From the NCBI GenBank assembly GCA_003508835.1, contig PUFA01000077.1:5160001-5224000 (forward strand): a stretch of DNA of 64,000 bases, written 5' to 3'. This document shows, in pieces, positions 58,676-64,000 of this stretch; the stretch's first letter is position 1, and every line of letters starts with the position of its first letter. Below the pieces are notes generated by a model. The model did not search any database. It saw only the letters and a program-made list of their open reading frames with translations, and was not told the DNA's origin. The DNA comes from Eonycteris spelaea. Taxonomy: Eukaryota; Chordata; Mammalia; Chiroptera; Pteropodidae. The position numbers were made by a program, and so were the translations under genes.

Positions 58676-61649
58676 TAGGGTTTAAGAAAATCTGTAACAA
58701 AGCAAGCAATTTTATCCATTTAAAAATTGATGAGGAAAGAGCAAAAAAAAGAATACTTTTTGTATTAGTAGATAACATTTTTACTAGATAAAACACTTCC
58801 ATGGGAGTTTAAGAGTATACATTTACATTATGAACAAGTTTGATTTCTCATAAAATTATCATACTAGATCATTAAATTGAATTGCAGGCAAAGAAGCTAA
58901 GAGGAAATACACTGCCTTTAATCTGTAAGTCTCTCAAACACTGACTATCCGAGTGGCTGGACTAAGAAAAAGAATTTCAGACAGTGGAGAATATTATCAA
59001 ATATATTTTCCCAACAGGAAATAGGCAAAAGGATTTGTGAACTTCATCAGGAAGCCTCTAGCAAAGATTTGCTGCCATATGAGAACCGGGAATGGCCATC
59101 GGGCAAATCCTTGTCTGAAATTTCTGTGGGTTCCCTTAAAAGGGAGAAAGGGAAAGGACTTCGCCTAGTTGAATTCCAGATGTGTCTACGGGAACACATT
59201 TTACTCTCACTGATGTCAATCATCTCCTGACTCCTCTCACAGTTACTGCAGGTTCGGTATTGTAAACCCATGTCATTTCAGGCAACAGCTCTCAATATTC
59301 TTCGTGTGCAGTGCCAATCTGATCTCTGTTTCATAACTTAATAATAACAATAATAAAAATTAAGAACTGCCATATAATGAGTGACTGCTGTTTGGCATAC
59401 ATTTGCATACAGTATCTATTGTAACCATCACAGTAAAAACAGCAATAGTTATCACTCTCTTCATTTTACAGATGAAGAAACCAGGGGGCAGAAGTATTAA
59501 GGAGGTTGTTTGGGTTCACAAAGTTAAAAACAGTTGTTTGGGTTCACAGAGACTCACTAAGGATTTTCCTGTGGCAGTGCTTCCTGCCAAACCTAAGAAA
59601 GAAATCTTTAAAGCATGAAGGTCAAGAGTAAATGAGAACATGTTAATTTCGGTTCCATTTTTCAATCTTTCTGTCTAAGTTACGTACAAGCAACAGTTCT
59701 GTTCAACTCGGCCTTTGACAAACGAGTCATCCAATTAACTCATCAACTAACTCATAAATAAAGGAATTGCCAGTTTGATCTTTGTAGGGTCACAACATAT
59801 GGTTTTTTTAAAAAACAACATAGTCATCATTTCATTGGTCTCAGCAGTGTCATCGATATATAATTATTAAATAAATAAATTAGAACTATAATGGCTTTTG
59901 TGCTTTCTCTAACTTATTTGGTTTGCTTTATATTACTTGAGACATTCGATGGTTAACAAATATATTTATCTTGTCCAGCCAGAAACGTGTTTCTAACCTA
60001 CTGTCTAAGAAACGTTGGAAACATCAGAGGCAGGGAGATGGCCAATTCAAACCTTCTTCCAGATGTTTGGGTTTTGACAAACCAGTGTTGTTTGCCAGCT
60101 GTAATGTAAATGGATTTGGGAAAGGATACTTTCCACCAGGAAACTTGAGTAAGTCATTACTTTAGCCTTCAAGACAATCTCTCTGATAGAGAACTAATTC
60201 TAAAACTCTAGAGGGGGGGGGGAAATGCTTCTCCTGAGAGGAAGACATAGTATACCTCAGATCTGATTTCTCGTGGGAAGCGATTCTGAAGGACTGATCA
60301 GTGAGACACAGAAAAATGCCTTAGATATTATTCTCTGGCCATTGATGAACAGTTGTCATTTTCATTCTTTAGTATCCATGATATAAATCTCTGCTTGGCC
60401 TCTTGGCCTTGCCTACACTGCCTTCCCAAATCAGGACAGTTCAGCCTAATTCAAAGGCTTGACCTGGTCTTCATCCTGAGGAGTTTTTCTAACTCAAGAT
60501 AGAAAGGTTGTAACTAGCACTTCTGGGGCTCACCCTCAAGCTCTGATTGCTAGCAAGTCTTATCCTATTTCTGAGACGTTTGTCTGCATTTATAGCTCTT
60601 ATTTGGTAATCAGATCCCTATTGGCTTTTTATTTGGGGGTCCCTTAAAACGGGATCTGAATTGATTCTTTTCAAGCCAGTTGCCAGCAACTAAAATTCTG
60701 GCCCTGGCTCCTTGCCTATATGCCTGAGACATTTATATCCAATTGCAAATTTTCCCTGGTACCTACCAGGAACCTCAAATTCCATCCCCTCATGAGCTAA
60801 GCCTCTATATCCACTTCCCTCGTTGTCTCATAATAAATGTTTCCCAAATACCATTTTGTTCATTACTCTTTGCATTCGGGGCTATGTTCATAGATTAGAC
60901 TTACCCCTGGTATCTGTGGTTGCTCTATTTCCTGCTCCCATCTCTGCAGATCTTTCTGCTTGCCCTATCCCAGTGCATCACTAAATTTTGGACAGACATA
61001 TGACACACAGGATCCCATAAACTCTAACTGCTAAATATGCAGACAAATATCTCATCTGGTCAGTGTGTGGAATTGCACAATTCCACATGCCGTATAGCAT
61101 TGCTGGCACATTTTCTTGTAGGAACAATTCCTCTTCCTGGAAATAACCACAACCAGAAGCATTAAAGTTTGCAACACCCTGAGAAACCACTCGAATTATT
61201 CTGTGAGAATGAAAAAGATATCAAGTGTCAGTCCCGTAATCAACTTCCGTTAGAACAAGAAAACTCTGTTTGTGCTTTCTCAAGCACAGAAATTTGTTCC
61301 TGCATATTAAAACAATCCATAGGCTTATATTACTTTATATAGTTAGGTGTTCGGAGTCTAAGTTTCCCAATTCGAATTGTGAGACTGTCTGAGCAATGGA
61401 AGGGTTTACATATTCAGAGGTCTTTAAAATTAGTACGGGATTTAGTTTACTTTTTGGGATTTAGTTCAAAAGCAAAATTCTTCCCAAATTTCTAGTTCCA
61501 TATCGAGGCCTACATCTCTAGGTTACATTTTAATCACATTCATTTTGGACCTTGCAGGCCTATTTTGCATAGAACATTTATCGTTAAAATTATGAGAATT
61601 ATAAACAACTAAATATATGTATATAGAAAGATACATATATGTATATAGC
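58676..61649. other. Mostly unique DNA
   Basis: MIR at 59.4 kb; G9-10 run near 60213. 60300-60960 is more balanced in composition, with an isolated ATAATAAATG (60830). It could be an unrecognised LTR 3' part, but I cannot support that. Confidence 0.4.
59372..59535 (-). repeat. MIR SINE
   Basis: GAGTGACTGCTGTTTGGCAT, TTGTAACCATCACAGTAAAA, TCATTTTACAGATGAAGAAA, GGGGGCAGAAGTATTAAGG. GGTTGTTTGGGTTCACA-like sequence repeats once just after (59505 and 59534), a small local duplication. Confidence 0.65.
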
Positions 61650-61855
61650 CACATGACATTTTATAAAGTGCATTTGCAAATAATATTTCCTTAAAATACT
61701 CAAAGGCAATGCAAATTAAATATTACCTCCATTTTATAGATATAGAAGCTGAAATCTTAAATGACTAAAACTTCTAGGAAAACCAGGAGCTGAACTTAGG
61801 TCCTGTGGTCACAAATCTTCCACTGTTTCACCAGATCTCATTTACCTAGCTCACT
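61650..61855 (-). repeat. MIR SINE fragment
   Basis: TAAAGTGCATTTGCAAATAA, CTCCATTTTATAGATATAGA, CAGGAGCTGAACTTAGGTCC in antisense MIR order. Confidence 0.55.
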
Positions 61856-62132
61856 GCCTTAGCCATCACCCTCCTTGTATTAGTCACCAGTAGAGAGTAC
61901 GTTGCACTACAAATATACGTTATAAAAGAAAGACACAGACCAAAAATGTCAACAAAGTGATCAGTCTGGTAAATTACAATGTTTTATAATTCACCTATCC
62001 TTGAGGAAAATGATTGAATTCCCAGATACCCTGGAATAGAAATTTCTATTATTTCCCCTTATGTAGGATGGCAGAGGAAAGGGGTGGAATCATCCAACAT
62101 CCATCTTTGAAAAGGAAGCATTGATAGCCTAT

Positions 62133-62255
62133 TCTTTCATTCACTGAGTCATCAGACAACACATTTCGATGAGGGCCTCTCTTAAGTGTTAGGCACTGTG
62201 ATAGAAATCTAGAGTACAAAGAAAGACAAAAATGGAGACACTGCATGCTTTTAAT
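62133..62255 (-). repeat. L2 LINE 3' end
   Basis: Antisense tail: TCTTTCATTCACTGAGTCAT, GTGTTAGGCACTGTGATAG, GAGTACAAAGAAAGACAAAA. Confidence 0.65.
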
Positions 62256-62559
62256 AGAGGTACCCGCAAAAGGTTACAGCCCCTTAGAAATGGAGAACCT
62301 TGCTCTATTTTTGGAAGCTTAGAAAACTTTATTGAGTGAAGAGTCACTTAAAAAAGACAAAGAAGAAAAATATACATCTTGAGAAAAGGTTATATATGCA
62401 TTGCAAAGGAAGCTTAGAATAATGCTAAGAAGAATCACAGATGTCACCCTGAGATTTTTCTACTTATCTCACAGGCAGTGGGTAGCCCTCCAAGGTTTAT
62501 AAATGGGTGCATTGATGAAAACCCGGAATCTCCTGGCCAACTCTCTGAATTTGATTTCT

Positions 62560-62870
62560 CTTAAAAGCAGAGCCTTAGACAAAGATTTTGGTACCAGCAG
62601 CTTATTTGGGATATATTTCAGGAATTAAGGTGAGAAAATAGAAAAGGAAGATGAGGAGAAAAAAGGAAAGCCATTAGTATGTGTCAAAATGAGTGAGTTG
62701 TATATAATATACTCCATACTGTGACAGCTAAGGCTCCATTCGGCTTGGGATTCACTGAAAGGCAGAATATACCACTGTGTTGCCCCACCAAGCGTGAAGA
62801 ATCTGGGGACATTTATCCACACGTTCTACTCTTCATCCATTGAGGGTAAATCTTAGGGGATAACGACCCT
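62560..62870. mobile_element. Ancient interspersed repeat, copy 2 of a shared family
   Basis: GCAGAGCCTTAGACAAAGAT, CAGCAGCTTATTTGGGATAT and TTCAGGAATTAAGGTGAG parallel the 34.46 kb copy. Further on, CTCCATTCGGCTTGGGATTC and CTCTTCATCCATTGAGGG extend the match beyond that copy's end. Name not assigned. Confidence 0.5.
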
Positions 62871-63837
62871 AGACCTTCTAGCCTGACCTATGAAAGCCTT
62901 TAGTTGGAGAGATAAATATGAGCTTGTAGGGGAGCCATGTGTAGGTGACCTCTAAGGTGGGCCTAGTTTGATAAGATTAGAAAGAGGATTTTTTTTTTTT
63001 TCATATGAAGTAAGAAACTAGCCTGTTCTATCTGGGAGGCAGCCATGGGGGTCCCTTGAGGTGGCTGTGCATTTGAAATCATTAGGGATATTTTTCTTTT
63101 CTTTTCCTTCAGAGTCTCCCACCATGGCAAATCTGAAACATGCCCAAACAGTATCCCACTGCCTGCTGAGAGATTTGGCCCTTAAAAGCTAGAGTATCCT
63201 AATTGCAGTCAACTGGGCTGTTTTCGAATGCCTATGGGGTTTGGGCAAGCAAACTCTGTGCTTGTTATTTGTCTTCCCTGGAAGACACAGTATCAAGAAA
63301 CGAGGCCTGCCTTCCAAGGCTTCAATCTCTTTTGTTGCTCCAGATTGCAAATGACATCTTTGTGTGGGATGCATTAACATCCTTTGTGTCCCAGTGTCAG
63401 CCCTGAGGCCTGCTCAATGTTCACCCTGGCAGCTCTCATTAGGAGGAATAATAGGCAACATGTTTCCTTAAGATTTGTTATCTTTTCTCACTCTGCCCCA
63501 GCCAATGTGTCTGCTGGGCATTTTCTGGGACCTGCTTTGGTGCAATAACGTGGAAGGCGAGATAGCAGAGCAGCACTGGTTACGGGATCCCAGCTGCAAG
63601 CCTAACATCTGCTGAGTATTCTGTAACTTTCTTTGAACATAATTAAATACAATCACCAGTCTCCCCCTCGGCCTCCCACCATAGACCCTATTAGAAAAGG
63701 AGAAAAATATGCCATCGAACCTATGTGGAAAATGCCAAACAATGACACTAATTCAACTTCAATGTATCCATCCATTTCTGCTGAAGAGGCATTTGAATCA
63801 TTATTGTCCTGAAAGCTTCTGTTTTCCTTTGTTCTTC
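62871..63837. other. Repeat-free, balanced-composition stretch
   Basis: No repeat recognised at 63080-63650. Contains TCTCATTAGGA, CCTAATTGCAG and ATAATTAAATAC homeobox-type cores. A candidate conserved non-coding element, unproven. Confidence 0.35.
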
Positions 63838-63921
63838 TTTCCTTCCTTCCTTCCTTCTCATACCTCTCTCTCGGTCTCATCCTCTCTCTCCTCTCTCTCT
63901 CTCTCTCCTTCTCGCTCTCCT
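63838..63921. repeat. (TTCC)n and (CT)n microsatellite
   Basis: Five CTTC-type units then CT runs with interruptions. Confidence 0.95.
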
Positions 63922-64000
63922 CTCATGTTTTTCTTAATTAATAATTATTCAGTACATTCTAAACCCCATGCATGACAGACATCTGCCCTAATGAGTTTAA

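Overview
The window is a stretch of placental-mammal nuclear DNA that looks intergenic or deep-intronic. It is AT-rich and has no convincing intact coding exon on either strand. Every long open frame is either absent or explained by a repeat, a microsatellite or chance. The repeats are old: L2 and MIR (general to mammals), ERVL-MaLR MLT1-type LTRs, L1M-type LINE-1 fragments, and the DNA transposons MER5A and Tigger. I see no Alu, B1/B2, carnivore tRNA-Lys SINE, ruminant Bov element or horse ERE element. The L1 3' tail at 57.2-57.4 kb reads like L1 tails I associate with laurasiatherian mammals (bat, horse, carnivore). That is a low-confidence inference, and the species is not determined.

Layout. 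0-9.9 kb: mostly unique AT-rich DNA with L2 and MIR scraps, three dinucleotide tracts, a GATA-motif cluster (2.36 kb), an L1 with an inverted 5' part (4.5-4.8 kb) and a pair of perfect inverted repeats (7.4 kb). 9.9-13.5 kb: an L1 with a textbook 5' inversion (9.94-11.57 kb), L2 pieces, then a GC-rich block (12.4-13.5 kb) that I read as an ancient L1 5' UTR. 13.5-28 kb: MIR, L2, two antisense MLT1 LTRs (22.9 and 26.7 kb) and a small hAT element (25.3 kb). 28.2-28.7 kb: a minus-strand frame with protein-like composition and two in-frame TGA codons, a possible unidentified decayed coding fragment. 28.9-29.4 kb: a Tigger-type element. 35.8-36.0 kb: a complete MER5A with an 8-bp target duplication, followed by L2. 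37.2-38.9 kb: two separate L1 3' fragments.

The clearest gene-derived feature is at 39.47-40.27 kb on the minus strand: an intronless, 5'-truncated, frameshifted copy of OMA1 (mitochondrial inner-membrane zinc metalloprotease), that is, a processed pseudogene. 44-64 kb: MLT1 and other LTRs (44.0, 49.2 and 52.1 kb), with the 49.2 kb LTR inserted inside an L2; more L2 and MIR; an antisense L1 tail; and several microsatellites.

No genes work together here. The window records retrotransposition and decay. Several repeat-free stretches (for example 7.2-7.5 kb and 63.1-63.65 kb) might be conserved regulatory DNA, but only cross-species alignment can tell. I did not find an undescribed biological system.
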